This document shows positions 30,112 to 36,221 of a DNA stretch of 49,782 nt, in pieces. Each line of letters opens with the position of its first letter. The stretch's first letter is position 1. Source of the stretch: a virus; IMG/VR virus record IMGVR_UViG_3300032285_003041, positions 1-49,782 of that record; one strand, 5' to 3'. Under the pieces are notes generated by a model. It did no database searches. It was not told where the DNA came from and was given only the letters and a program-made list of their open reading frames with translations. The position numbers and the translations under genes are program-made.

Positions 30112-30388
30112 TGCAATAGACCTCCTCAGTCTTTGGGTGCCATTTTTGTACGGTTGTTTCGGGGATATCTACCCAACGAATAAATTCGTGGGCACATTTA
30201 TGACAGAGCATAAATTTAATAGGTGGTTCAAAGACATTATCTATGAACATCATATAGCCACCATCTATGGTGACCTCTAATGCCACAGGTATCTCAGAGT
30301 CCATAGATAATGGCTTGAATACCTGCGGTGCGTTACATTTGGTGCACTCAACTATGGTGATAGTTGGTGTATCTAGATTGGTATCCAT
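30101..30388 (-). CDS. Zinc-binding hypothetical protein
   Basis: A 95-aa protein with CTKC near residue 15 and CHKC near residue 62, a split zinc ribbon enclosing beta strands (VALEVTIDGGYMMFI). It starts in a TGATG overlap. It may be an adaptor or nucleic-acid-binding protein. Confidence 0.78.
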   Translation of the reverse strand: MDTNLDTPTITIVECTKCNAPQVFKPLSMDSEIPVALEVTIDGGYMMFIDNVFEPPIKFMLCHKCAHEFIRWVDIPETTVQKWHPKTEEVYCNGW

Positions 30389-30522
30389 CAGCTGGTTTCC
30401 AATAGTTGATAGATAAGTCTGAGCATATGTAACTCAGCCTGTATCTCAGCCATTTGTCGTTGTATTGCTGTTACTTGGTCTGATATTTCAAGCAACTTGT
30501 TTAAGCGTTCTTCATCAAGCAC
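30388..30522 (-). CDS. 44-aa coiled-coil peptide
   Basis: GTG 30522 overlaps the end of the WhiB gene with GGAAGGAAG upstream. The product is one amphipathic helix (LDEERLNKLLEISDQVTAIQRQMAEIQAELHML). The longer frame to 30750 runs antiparallel to nothing useful and through the WhiB gene, so it is not used. Possibly a WhiB-associated peptide. Confidence 0.62.
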   Translation of the reverse strand: MLDEERLNKLLEISDQVTAIQRQMAEIQAELHMLRLIYQLLETS

Positions 30523-30763
30523 TTTGCTTCCTTCCTGCTTGGAATGACATAGGCGATACAAAGCCCACGCCATAGTATTCTTTGCCACCCCAGATACCAT
30601 ACAGCCCCGGTGTGGTCTCAGCGTATTCACGACACGCTGAAAGTAATGGACAGGCTTTGCACATAGCAATAGCCTTAGGTGTATTTGGATCACTCTTACT
30701 GGTAGGGAAGAAAATCTCCCCATCAGTCTGAGCACATAGTTGTGAACCATTCATCTGAAACAT
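30515..30763 (-). CDS. WhiB-family Fe-S transcriptional regulator
   Basis: An 82-aa WhiB-like protein. The four cluster cysteines are C10, C35, C38 and C44 (CKACPLLSAC), followed by GIWGG (57-61), the family's turn motif. WhiB proteins bind a [4Fe-4S] cluster and the host sigma factor; phage versions can redirect host transcription. The family is confined to Actinobacteria and their phages. The usual basic tail after GIWGG is short here. Confidence 0.9.
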   Translation of the reverse strand: MFQMNGSQLCAQTDGEIFFPTSKSDPNTPKAIAMCKACPLLSACREYAETTPGLYGIWGGKEYYGVGFVSPMSFQAGRKQSA

Positions 30764-30865
30764 TTACTGCCTCCAGTCGTGGTCTTCTTGGTCAATCTCG
30801 TACTGCTTCTTGATTAGGTATGCAACAAAGCCCATACCTATCAGTAAGAAACCTACAATGAACAC
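30764..30865 (-). CDS. 33-aa single-span membrane peptide
   Basis: GTG 30865, inside the end of the previous gene, with AGGGGGAG before it. TAA 30764 is immediately followed by the WhiB ATG. The product starts with one hydrophobic helix (FIVGFLLIGMGFVAYLI) and ends in a charged tail (KKQYEIDQEDHDWRQ). Small membrane peptides in early operons may act on host membranes; this is inferred. Confidence 0.55.
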   Translation of the reverse strand: MFIVGFLLIGMGFVAYLIKKQYEIDQEDHDWRQ

Positions 30866-31092
30866 ATCTCCCCCTCTCTCAGCAATTCAACTGCCAAACT
30901 TTCGGGGGATTTTTCGGGGGAACTTACTGTCATTACACGCTTTGTGTAAGTGATGTGAGATAAAGTATGGACAGAGCCATCAGAGTGCTTAACAGTCAGC
31001 CTGATAGTCTCAGTCTTATACTCAAGGGTATTTATCACGCCCCACCTGCTTTCTACTCCACATAGGGAGTGAGAGGGACATAGGCCAGACAT
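30853..31092 (-). CDS. Hypothetical protein
   Basis: A 79-aa protein with a beta-rich centre (TIRLTVKHSDGSVHTLSHITY). An 11-bp inverted repeat encloses its start (31074-31084 with 31117-31127), which may control translation. Only a weak ribosome site (GGTAAAG) is seen. Unknown family. Confidence 0.7.
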   Translation of the reverse strand: MSGLCPSHSLCGVESRWGVINTLEYKTETIRLTVKHSDGSVHTLSHITYTKRVMTVSSPEKSPESLAVELLREGEMCSL

Positions 31093-31127
31093 ACTTTACC
31101 GTTTAAGTTATACACACCTATGTCCCT
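31074..31127 (-). promoter_or_regulatory. Inverted repeat enclosing the start codon at 31092
   Basis: AGGGACATAGG (31074-31084) is the perfect reverse complement of CCTATGTCCCT (31117-31127). In the minus transcript it forms an 11-bp stem around the ATG and ribosome site of the 30853-31092 gene. Confidence 0.45.
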
Positions 31128-31169
31128 TTCACCACCTACGAAAAGGCAAAAAAAATTGCGGGGAACTAC

Positions 31170-31373
31170 TTATCTACCAGAACTCCTACCGTGCCTAAGG
31201 TCATCACTATTGGCATAGACATAGGTAAAGCCCTGCTTAGGCATAAGAATAAGCCTGAGATTAGACTGACGCTCTTGTAGTCCTTTAACTACGCAAGCCT
31301 TGTCCATACAATAGGCATAGCCAGCCTCTGCCCGTAGTTCAGGTATAGGCTGTCCGCAATAGATACAGATCAT
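31170..31373 (-). CDS. Zinc-ribbon protein
   Basis: A 67-aa protein with CIYCGQPIP (residues 3-11) and CMDKAC (22-27), the arrangement of a small zinc ribbon, then a positively charged helix and a basic C terminus. It may bind nucleic acid. AGGAGGAATAACT precedes ATG 31373. Confidence 0.75.
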   Translation of the reverse strand: MICIYCGQPIPELRAEAGYAYCMDKACVVKGLQERQSNLRLILMPKQGFTYVYANSDDLRHGRSSGR

Positions 31374-31375
31374 AG

Positions 31376-31456
31376 TTATTCCTCCTCGTGATTACAGTAT
31401 GGACAGGCAAATGAATAAAAGTCATCGTATGACTCTTTACACTTAGAACAGGTCAT
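31376..31456 (-). CDS. 26-aa zinc-ribbon miniprotein
   Basis: ATG 31456 with AAGGAG eight bases before. The product MTCSKCKESYDDFYSFACPYC has two CxxC pairs (C3/C6, C18/C21), the minimum for a zinc ribbon. The gene ends with GAGGAGGAA, which doubles as ribosome site of the following gene. Confidence 0.62.
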   Translation of the reverse strand: MTCSKCKESYDDFYSFACPYCNHEEE

Positions 31457-31465
31457 AATTGCTCC

Positions 31466-31537
31466 TTACTTATGGCAAGCACAAGCACATTGCTTGCTTG
31501 GCTTCTTAATGTGATGAGTGCGACATACACAAATCAT
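31466..31537 (-). CDS. 23-aa Cys/His-rich peptide
   Basis: ATG 31537 in a TAATG overlap. The product starts MICVCRTHH and ends QCACACHK, with five Cys and three His in 23 residues. Probably metal-binding if made. It is so short that support is limited to the coupling and the Cys/His density. Confidence 0.45.
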   Translation of the reverse strand: MICVCRTHHIKKPSKQCACACHK

Positions 31538-31767
31538 TAGATAGCCTTTCTTGGTGCTGGAATACAGAGATGACAGTAAAAGCCTGAGCCATCCTTGTAT
31601 CCTGCTGGGTCGCTACAGATAGAGCAAGGTACAAACTTACCCTTCTGATGACGAGATGTTTCCATACGAGAGATGACACTCTCGCAGTTACCGCAACCAC
31701 ACTTGTCCCGTAGGACGTTGATAATGCTGAAGTAATCCTCAGCAGATAGTGTTAGTTGAATTGCCAT
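31537..31767 (-). CDS. Zinc-binding hypothetical protein
   Basis: A 76-aa protein with CGCGNC (23-28), CSIC (48-51) and CHLC (65-68), likely two zinc sites. AAAGGAGAAG precedes ATG 31767. The neighbouring 31466 and 31376 genes are also zinc miniproteins. Confidence 0.77.
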   Translation of the reverse strand: MAIQLTLSAEDYFSIINVLRDKCGCGNCESVISRMETSRHQKGKFVPCSICSDPAGYKDGSGFYCHLCIPAPRKAI

Positions 31768-32045
31768 AATCTTCTCCTTTCTAAGAGAATAGATAGATAC
31801 CTGATAATAGATAAGCCACCAGCCGTATAACCTGGTCTTACCGATAGGTAAGCATTACGGCTATACGGCCAGTGGCTATCTTGGATATAGTCAATAAGGC
31901 AGGTCATCTCCTTGCGTGGCATACCACAATGCCACATCGCTGTGTGGGTGTCGTGGTAGTAGCAGCCCCTACCTATGCCCATAGCGGTAACTATGGACAT
32001 AGATAGAGGCAGGGAGCGCCTAAGCGCCCCCTACCCTACTAGGTG
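31768..32045 (-). ncRNA. Structured non-coding region, several long stems
   Basis: No gene is supported here; one long frame (31752-32000) lacks a ribosome site and crosses strong stems. Stems: 31814-31829 with 31862-31877 (16 pairs, 2 mismatches) enclosing 31837-31842/31847-31852; 31916-31922/31929-31935; 31973-31984/31991-32002 (12 pairs, 1 mismatch); 32012-32019/32024-32031. The last one may end the 32046 gene's transcript. A structured RNA in the leader of the 31767 gene is suggested. Confidence 0.5.
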
Positions 32046-32597
32046 TTAGGCGTTTGCCATCTCCTTCACCTTGTTACCGAGATACTGCTTACGCAATTCA
32101 TCGGCTAATGCCACAACTTCCATAAGAAGTGCGGTGTTAGGCTCTGTTTCCACCAATGCGGTGTTACGAGCCTGTGAGAGTGCCTTCTTAGCAGCCGTAA
32201 AGACCTCATTAGTCTTTACGCCATTAAGAGCATCTTTAGCAGCCTGTTCTGCCTTCTCAGCAGAATAGACAGAAGCAACACGCTCAATTTCAGCGTTCAT
32301 CGCTGTGATGTCCTTAGACACAGTAATGCGGTGAAAGTTCTCACCAAGCAATTCTGTATCTATCTTGCTTAGGTCATAAGCAGGACAGACAGACTTGATG
32401 TAGCCTGCGAACGCCTCACCTAACTTGGTCTGACCCTTGAGTCCGACCGCAATAAGGTGTGCGACTGTGATAGCAGAGTCCTGTGAGAACAACTTAGACC
32501 AGTCCTCAGCGTGCCAAGACTTGGCGTTGTTGTGCTTGTCCACATAGGACTTGACAGCACTCTGCGATGCAGCAGATAGAGTTACTATTGCGCTCAT
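32046..32597 (-). CDS. Hypothetical helical protein, first gene of the minus-strand block
   Basis: A 183-aa protein from ATG 32597 (MSAIVTLSAASQSAVKSYVDKHNN), helical throughout, no Cys cluster (one Cys). It is the first gene after the divergent region and therefore likely strongly or early expressed. The longer frame to 32651 has no better ribosome site. No family recognised. Confidence 0.78.
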   Translation of the reverse strand: MSAIVTLSAASQSAVKSYVDKHNNAKSWHAEDWSKLFSQDSAITVAHLIAVGLKGQTKLGEAFAGYIKSVCPAYDLSKIDTELLGENFHRITVSKDITAMNAEIERVASVYSAEKAEQAAKDALNGVKTNEVFTAAKKALSQARNTALVETEPNTALLMEVVALADELRKQYLGNKVKEMANA

Positions 32598-32951
32598 CTG
32601 TATAGCCTTTCTAGTATCCGGTAGGCAAGACCTTCCTGCCCCCGCTCCCACTACCTAGCCTTGCGACTAGGTAGTGAGCGTAGGTGCAGGAGATGACCTC
32701 CTTACCACTTTGCCCCTGATGGGTTACACCATAGTTTTAATCTATACAGACCACCCCACCCTTAAACGCCTCGCCACACGCCGATTAGCGAGGTGAGATG
32801 CACTAGTAGCTCCTAGATCGGGTAGACAGTGGCCTAAATCTCAAAATGTGATAAGGGTCACAATATTGCAAAATAAGGCAGTGGCTTGAACTATCTATGA
32901 TCATAGTTTTATTGGAGCGAAAATTGGCGGGGAGCTGTACAATCAGGAGCT
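32598..32951. promoter_or_regulatory. Divergent control region
   Basis: 354 bases without a gene, between the minus-strand block and the plus-strand late region. It holds a 10-bp stem (32649-32658 with 32667-32676), CCTCGC/GCGAGG (32769-32774 with 32788-32793), a perfect AAGGAGGT on the minus strand near 32696-32703 that has no start codon after it, a possible minus-strand TGTATAGA extended -10 near 32740 and a 12-base palindrome CTATGATCATAG (32895-32906). Promoters for both directions must be here, but exact boxes are uncertain. Confidence 0.55.
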
Positions 32952-33065
32952 ATGGATGACAAAGAGCGTCTTAAGCGTTGGACATGTTGTTTCTGTGGGA
33001 AAGTTTATGTAGTTCCAGGACTAGCGAGGGATTGTGAAGAAAGATGCGTAGAGAAGAGCACATAG
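32952..33065 (+). CDS. 37-aa zinc knuckle protein
   Basis: ATG 32952 with CAGGAG upstream. The product has WTCCFCGKVY (C12, C13, C15) and CEERC (C28, C32), a compact zinc site. It overlaps the following gene by 22 bases. First plus-strand gene after the control region. Confidence 0.62.
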   Translation: MDDKERLKRWTCCFCGKVYVVPGLARDCEERCVEKST

Positions 33066-33526
33066 GTCACAACATAAGTGATGATGAACGTAATAAGCAG
33101 TTCAACATTGCTGCGGCCATGTATGGCTTCGCTGATCCTGCATTTCGGGATAAACCACCAGATGATCCATCAGATGGTTATTCGTCAGAATTCGGGGATG
33201 GCTGGGAGCTTCAACCTGCTCCATCAACAGGTCTAAGGCGTAGAGCCTGGTTCGTTGCATATCATCGTGGTATGGAGATCCTAGTAGTGGTCTTTACAAC
33301 CAAGACACGGAAAACATCAAAAGGCCGGGAACATTATGGTTCTGTACGTCCAATGTTCAAATACTTTGAATGTTCAGAGGATATGTGGGGCGGACTGCTC
33401 AAGTCGGGATCTACTGGTAAGTGGCTCCATGATAACTACACTCCGGGTAGCGATAACTATGCACCTACAGATAAAAGAGATATCGAAGAGATGACAAAGG
33501 ATTACAAGAATTCTCTAGGTAAGTAA
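33044..33526 (+). CDS. KTSC-like domain protein
   Basis: A 160-aa protein. The C-terminal part (about 80-150) reads ILVVVFTTKTRKTSKGREHYGSVRPMFKYFECSEDMWGGLLKSGSTGKWLHDNY, which in segments follows the KTSC layout (strand, Tyr-containing strand, then xxGS/T-G helix). KTSC domains are small and of unknown function. The 35769 gene holds a second member. The first 75 residues are polar and probably flexible. Confidence 0.62.
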   Translation: MRREEHIGHNISDDERNKQFNIAAAMYGFADPAFRDKPPDDPSDGYSSEFGDGWELQPAPSTGLRRRAWFVAYHRGMEILVVVFTTKTRKTSKGREHYGSVRPMFKYFECSEDMWGGLLKSGSTGKWLHDNYTPGSDNYAPTDKRDIEEMTKDYKNSLGK

Positions 33527-33532
33527 TACACC

Positions 33533-33547
33533 TGCTATAATTAAATT
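33533..33547 (+). promoter_or_regulatory. Extended -10 box with leaderless start at 33548
   Basis: TGCTATAAT (33533-33541) is an extended -10 motif whose last T is six bases before ATG 33548. Transcription would start at the ATG. No ribosome site precedes this ATG, so the mRNA is probably leaderless. Confidence 0.6.
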
Positions 33548-34252
33548 ATGGATAAAAAGATAAAGTTCATAGCTGCTTCAGATATGAAGTACGAGAATGA
33601 TGATGCACCTATTCCTGCATCTTCGGCAGTACCAGATTGGTATCGCCAATCTCCAGCTACAACTTATGAAGGTGATATCAAGTTCGGTAGAGATATGTCT
33701 ACTATCAAAGCTTGTACACCATTCCTAGACTCAATCACAGCTGGATACTTCATAACTGCTCCAGATGATATCCACGTATCTACAAAGCCAGATGGTGAGA
33801 AGAACTTCACCTATGTTGTACCTACAGATAATGACTTTGCTAGAGAACGTGAAGGTCGCACCGGCTATCTACCTATCCCAGTTGGATATCATCCACATGT
33901 GTGGCGTGCATCACTCTATCCATGTGTAGAGACTCCAGAAGGCTACAGCACCCTCTTCATCCACCCGATGAATAGATTTGAGCTTCCCTTCTTATCTATC
34001 TCTGCCATAGTGGATACTGACAAACCCCTCCCGCCGGTAGCTGTGTCATTCTACATACGAGAAGACTTTGAAGGCGTGATACCTAAAGGCACTCCGATGT
34101 TACAAGCTATTCCGTTTAAGAGAGATAATTGGAAGTCAGATGTCAAAGCTCCCTATTCTTCCAAGATTGCTGAGGAAATTGGCCGAGCTCTTGTAAATGA
34201 CGAGAAAAGAAACTATTTAAAGAAATTCTGGCATAAAAAGACGTTTCGCTGA
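33548..34252 (+). CDS. Hypothetical phage protein, probably leaderless
   Basis: A 234-aa protein, beta-rich and Pro-rich: KFIAASDMKYENDDAPIPASSAVPDWYR, TAGYFITAPDDI, then YHPHVWRASLYPCVETPEGYSTLFIHPMNR. Similar-looking hypothetical proteins occur in aquatic phages, in my memory; I cannot name a family securely. No ribosome site, but TGCTATAAT stands at the right distance for a leaderless mRNA. Confidence 0.75.
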   Translation: MDKKIKFIAASDMKYENDDAPIPASSAVPDWYRQSPATTYEGDIKFGRDMSTIKACTPFLDSITAGYFITAPDDIHVSTKPDGEKNFTYVVPTDNDFAREREGRTGYLPIPVGYHPHVWRASLYPCVETPEGYSTLFIHPMNRFELPFLSISAIVDTDKPLPPVAVSFYIREDFEGVIPKGTPMLQAIPFKRDNWKSDVKAPYSSKIAEEIGRALVNDEKRNYLKKFWHKKTFR

Positions 34253-34261
34253 TTTATCCAC

Positions 34262-34293
34262 TATAATTAATATAGAGACGCCAATCGGGTCTC
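34262..34293 (+). promoter_or_regulatory. -10 box with 5' stem-loop before hsp20
   Basis: TATAAT at 34262-34267; the predicted start near 34274 is followed at once by GAGAC (34275-34279), which pairs with GTCTC (34289-34293). AAGGAG of the hsp20 gene lies downstream. Confidence 0.5.
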
Positions 34294-34324
34294 ATTTAAC
34301 TAGTTATCGTCTAAGGAGATAATT

Positions 34325-34840
34325 ATGGCTCATATGCCCATGCACGGAAATCCCAAAGATCCATTTCCTAATCGTTACCCAGAACCATGGTCTAAGGAAT
34401 ATCCGAAAATCACAAAACCAGAAGCACCTCTAACGATCACATCCCTATTCCCACAGTTTAATCGCTGGGCAATCGGATTTGATCCCCTCTTTGACACCTT
34501 CAAGGAAGTATCTTCATCTGTAAAGGCAAGCGGTTACCCGCCTTATAATATTTACAAGAAGAAGGACCAATACATCCTAGAACTGGCTGTGGCAGGCTTT
34601 GCTAAGGAAGATATCAAAATCTCCGTACAAGAGCTCACACTGACCGTAGAAGGCGAATTAGAGGCATCACAGGAGGAAGCTATCCATAAGGGAATCGCTA
34701 CCCGTGACTTTAAGCAAGACTTCGTTTTAGCGGAGTATGTAGTAGTCAAGGGTGCAGAACTTAAGGATGGTTTGCTTAGGATCACTCTCGAGCAGGAACT
34801 TCCAGAAGAGAAGAAAGCAAAGATTATCGAAATCGCATAA
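34325..34840 (+). CDS. HSP20/alpha-crystallin small heat-shock protein
   Basis: A 171-aa small heat-shock protein that prevents aggregation of unfolded proteins. The alpha-crystallin domain runs from YPPYNIYKKKDQYILELAVAGF (about residue 72) through ISVQELTLTVEGEL to LKDGLLRITLEQELPEE (about 165). The N-terminal region has LFPQFNRWAIGFDPLFDTF, typical of IbpA-like proteins. Aquatic cyanophages also carry HSP20. AAGGAG precedes ATG 34325. Confidence 0.92.
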   Translation: MAHMPMHGNPKDPFPNRYPEPWSKEYPKITKPEAPLTITSLFPQFNRWAIGFDPLFDTFKEVSSSVKASGYPPYNIYKKKDQYILELAVAGFAKEDIKISVQELTLTVEGELEASQEEAIHKGIATRDFKQDFVLAEYVVVKGAELKDGLLRITLEQELPEEKKAKIIEIA

Positions 34841-34847
34841 TCCCTGC

Positions 34848-34897
34848 TATAATTAATAAAGAGCCCCTGGTTTCTACGGCGAATACGTGGCCAGGGG
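34848..34897 (+). promoter_or_regulatory. Extended -10 box and stem-loop between hsp20 and the tRNA cluster
   Basis: TGCTATAAT (34845-34853) is followed by CCCCTGG (34864-34870) pairing with CCAGGGG (34891-34897), then TTTCTTT. It can be a promoter for the tRNAs with a 5' hairpin, or a terminator for hsp20 with a chance -10 match; both may apply. Confidence 0.5.
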
Positions 34898-34903
34898 TTT
34901 CTT

Positions 34904-34976
34904 TGGTCTTTAGCTCAGTCGGCAGAGCGTAGAGCTGTTAACTCTAATGTCCCTGGTTCGAGTCCAGGAAGACCAG
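34904..34976 (+). tRNA. tRNA-Asn (anticodon GTT)
   Basis: A 73-base cloverleaf: acceptor TGGTCTT/AAGACCA, D stem GCTC/GAGC, anticodon stem TAGAG/CTCTA with loop CTGTTAA, T stem CCTGG/CCAGG with loop TTCGAGT, discriminator G. CCA is not encoded. Confidence 0.94.
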
Positions 34977-34982
34977 CACGGA

Positions 34983-35143
34983 GTATGAGTCTGAACAACT
35001 CATACAAAGTTAGTTGTACCGAAACCTACCCTGTGAGCGCATCATACGAAGGTGTTCAGACCGATGGAGATTGCTCTGCTAACTCACTAGGTACAACAGT
35101 CAGCAGGTGGTTTAGATTAAGAATCAAAGCCGTGGCTGACACA
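34983..35143 (+). other. Non-coding spacer with nested inverted repeats
   Basis: Between tRNA-Asn and tRNA-Met. GTATGAGT (34983-34990) pairs with ACTCATAC (34998-35005). GTTGTACC (35013-35020) pairs with GGTACAAC (35090-35097), enclosing GTGAG/CTCAC (35033-35037 with 35083-35087) and CATC/GATG. The outline is tRNA-sized but I cannot find a T-loop or an anticodon stem, so I do not call a tRNA. Confidence 0.4.
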
Positions 35144-35144
35144 T

Positions 35145-35219
35145 TGCGGAGTAGAGCAGTTCGGTCAGCTCAGCAGCCTCATAAGCTGAAGGTCGTGGGT
35201 TCAAATCCCTCTTCCGCAA
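35145..35219 (+). tRNA. tRNA-Met/CAT-anticodon tRNA
   Basis: A 75-base cloverleaf: acceptor TGCGGAG/TTCCGCA, D stem GAGC/GCTC, anticodon loop CTCATAA (CAT), T loop TTCAAAT, discriminator A. The anticodon stem has a G-A mismatch at its base and the T stem one T-T. CAT could be elongator or initiator Met, or Ile if the C is modified to lysidine; I cannot choose. Confidence 0.9.
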
Positions 35220-35383
35220 CGGAGTAACACTTGTATGGCGGTATATATTTTAGTTAGCTACTAAAAAGAACGTTGACTGTTTACGCAAGTATGTAGGGGT
35301 TTCTAGAGCAGCCTACACGGTCTCGTCAGGGGACTCGGTTACAGACCTTACGGCGTGGTGAAAGATAAACCGACCTGACACAT
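35220..35383 (+). other. Non-coding spacer between tRNAs
   Basis: 164 bases without a supported gene. TTTTAGT (35248-35254) pairs with ACTAAAA (35260-35266). GTAGG/CCTAC and GGTCT/AGACC pairs follow. No tRNA core can be found in it. Confidence 0.4.
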
Positions 35384-35454
35384 TCTCCATTCGTCCAACG
35401 GCAGGACTCCTGTTTTTGGCACAGGCAATCGTGGTTCGAATCCACGGTGGAGAG
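35384..35454 (+). tRNA. tRNA-Gln (anticodon TTG)
   Basis: A 71-base cloverleaf: acceptor TCTCCAT/GTGGAGA, D stem GTCC/GGAC, anticodon stem CCTGT/ACAGG with loop TTTTGGC (TTG), T stem CGTGG/CCACG with loop TTCGAAT, discriminator G. CCA is not encoded. Confidence 0.94.
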
Positions 35455-35500
35455 CAAAGTGTAGTTACAATGGCTACCCCGCCGAAAAGTTTAGGAAGTT

Positions 35501-35608
35501 ATGGAAGAGTTAAAATTAGATGTGCTCTGCTTCAATTGTGGAGTGATGTACAAAGTACCTGTTGGAACTAAGCAACCAACAACTAAATGTCCGGAGTGTT
35601 CAGACTAA
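35501..35608 (+). CDS. 35-aa zinc-ribbon protein
   Basis: ATG 35501 with AGGAAG upstream, ending in a TAATG overlap with the FmdB-like gene. The product has CFNC (10-13) and CPEC (30-33) around a short beta hairpin (GVMYKVPVGTK), a typical zinc ribbon. Confidence 0.68.
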   Translation: MEELKLDVLCFNCGVMYKVPVGTKQPTTKCPECSD

Positions 35609-35769
35609 TGCCTAAGTATGATTACCGATGCAACAAGTGTAGTGGGACTCAAGAAGTTGAACGAGGCTTTGGTGAGGATTATGAACCTACCTGTTGCCAG
35701 GAGACTATGAGCCGTATCTGGTCTGCTACACCTGCTATATTTCGTGGTGGAGGCTGGGGAGGTAAGTAA
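35608..35769 (+). CDS. FmdB-family zinc-ribbon protein
   Basis: A 53-aa protein with MPKYDYRCNKCSGTQEVER, the start of the FmdB/CxxC-CxxC regulatory zinc-ribbon family, then CCQETMSRIWSATPAIF, which matches the family's second half. The first knuckle is standard; the second is CC rather than CP.CG, so one ligand position differs. It is coupled to the next gene by ATG overlap. Confidence 0.8.
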   Translation: MPKYDYRCNKCSGTQEVERGFGEDYEPTCCQETMSRIWSATPAIFRGGGWGGK

Positions 35770-36194
35770 TGTCAGATAGATATCGGGCTAAGAGGTTTAT
35801 GCCTTCAGTTGACCCAGATAACTACGCTGCTATTGCTGCTGCTCTAAAGCATGACCGTGAGACCAGTAGAGTCTGCGGACCAGGTTATGAAGAGATATAT
35901 GCCCCTCAATCTGACCCTCTACGGCCTAGAGCCCAAAAATGCTGCTATAACCCTGCAACTGAGACTTTAGTTATTGTAATGACAGACCCCGGCTTCGGTG
36001 GTAGACCGAGATACACCTGGATCCAGTATGATAGTGTTATCCCTGAAATGTGGGAAGAACTAAAGGAAGGTTCTTCTACAAATGAGTTTGTAACTCAGGC
36101 GCTTAATGGATGGCCTTGGTTAACTACATCATTTGGACAATTGCCACGAACTCGTTCTGAAACATTCGAAATGGGTTTTCAAGAGTATTTGTGA
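35769..36194 (+). CDS. KTSC-like domain protein
   Basis: A 141-aa protein. Residues 55-105 (CCYNPATETLVIVMTDPGFGGRPRYTWIQYDSVIPEMWEELKEGSSTNEFV) follow, in order, the KTSC layout: strand, Gly-rich turn, Y-T-W strand, 'Y.SVIPEMWEEL' helix and GSS turn. It is a paralogue-like counterpart of the 33044 gene. Function unknown. Confidence 0.65.
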   Translation: MSDRYRAKRFMPSVDPDNYAAIAAALKHDRETSRVCGPGYEEIYAPQSDPLRPRAQKCCYNPATETLVIVMTDPGFGGRPRYTWIQYDSVIPEMWEELKEGSSTNEFVTQALNGWPWLTTSFGQLPRTRSETFEMGFQEYL

Positions 36195-36221
36195 TACGCT
36201 AAGTCTCTACGAGAGGGTAAG

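Noticed and set aside
30523-30750. N-terminal extension of the 30388 gene
   Set aside because: It lies wholly inside the WhiB gene in another frame; GTG 30522 with a good rib. site explains the end part.
31752-32000. Minus-strand frame of 82 codons
   Set aside because: No ribosome site, crosses several strong stems and the ribosome site of the 31767 gene.
34985-35227. Open frame of 80 codons across the tRNA cluster
   Set aside because: It runs through tRNA-Met and the paired spacer; no ribosome site.
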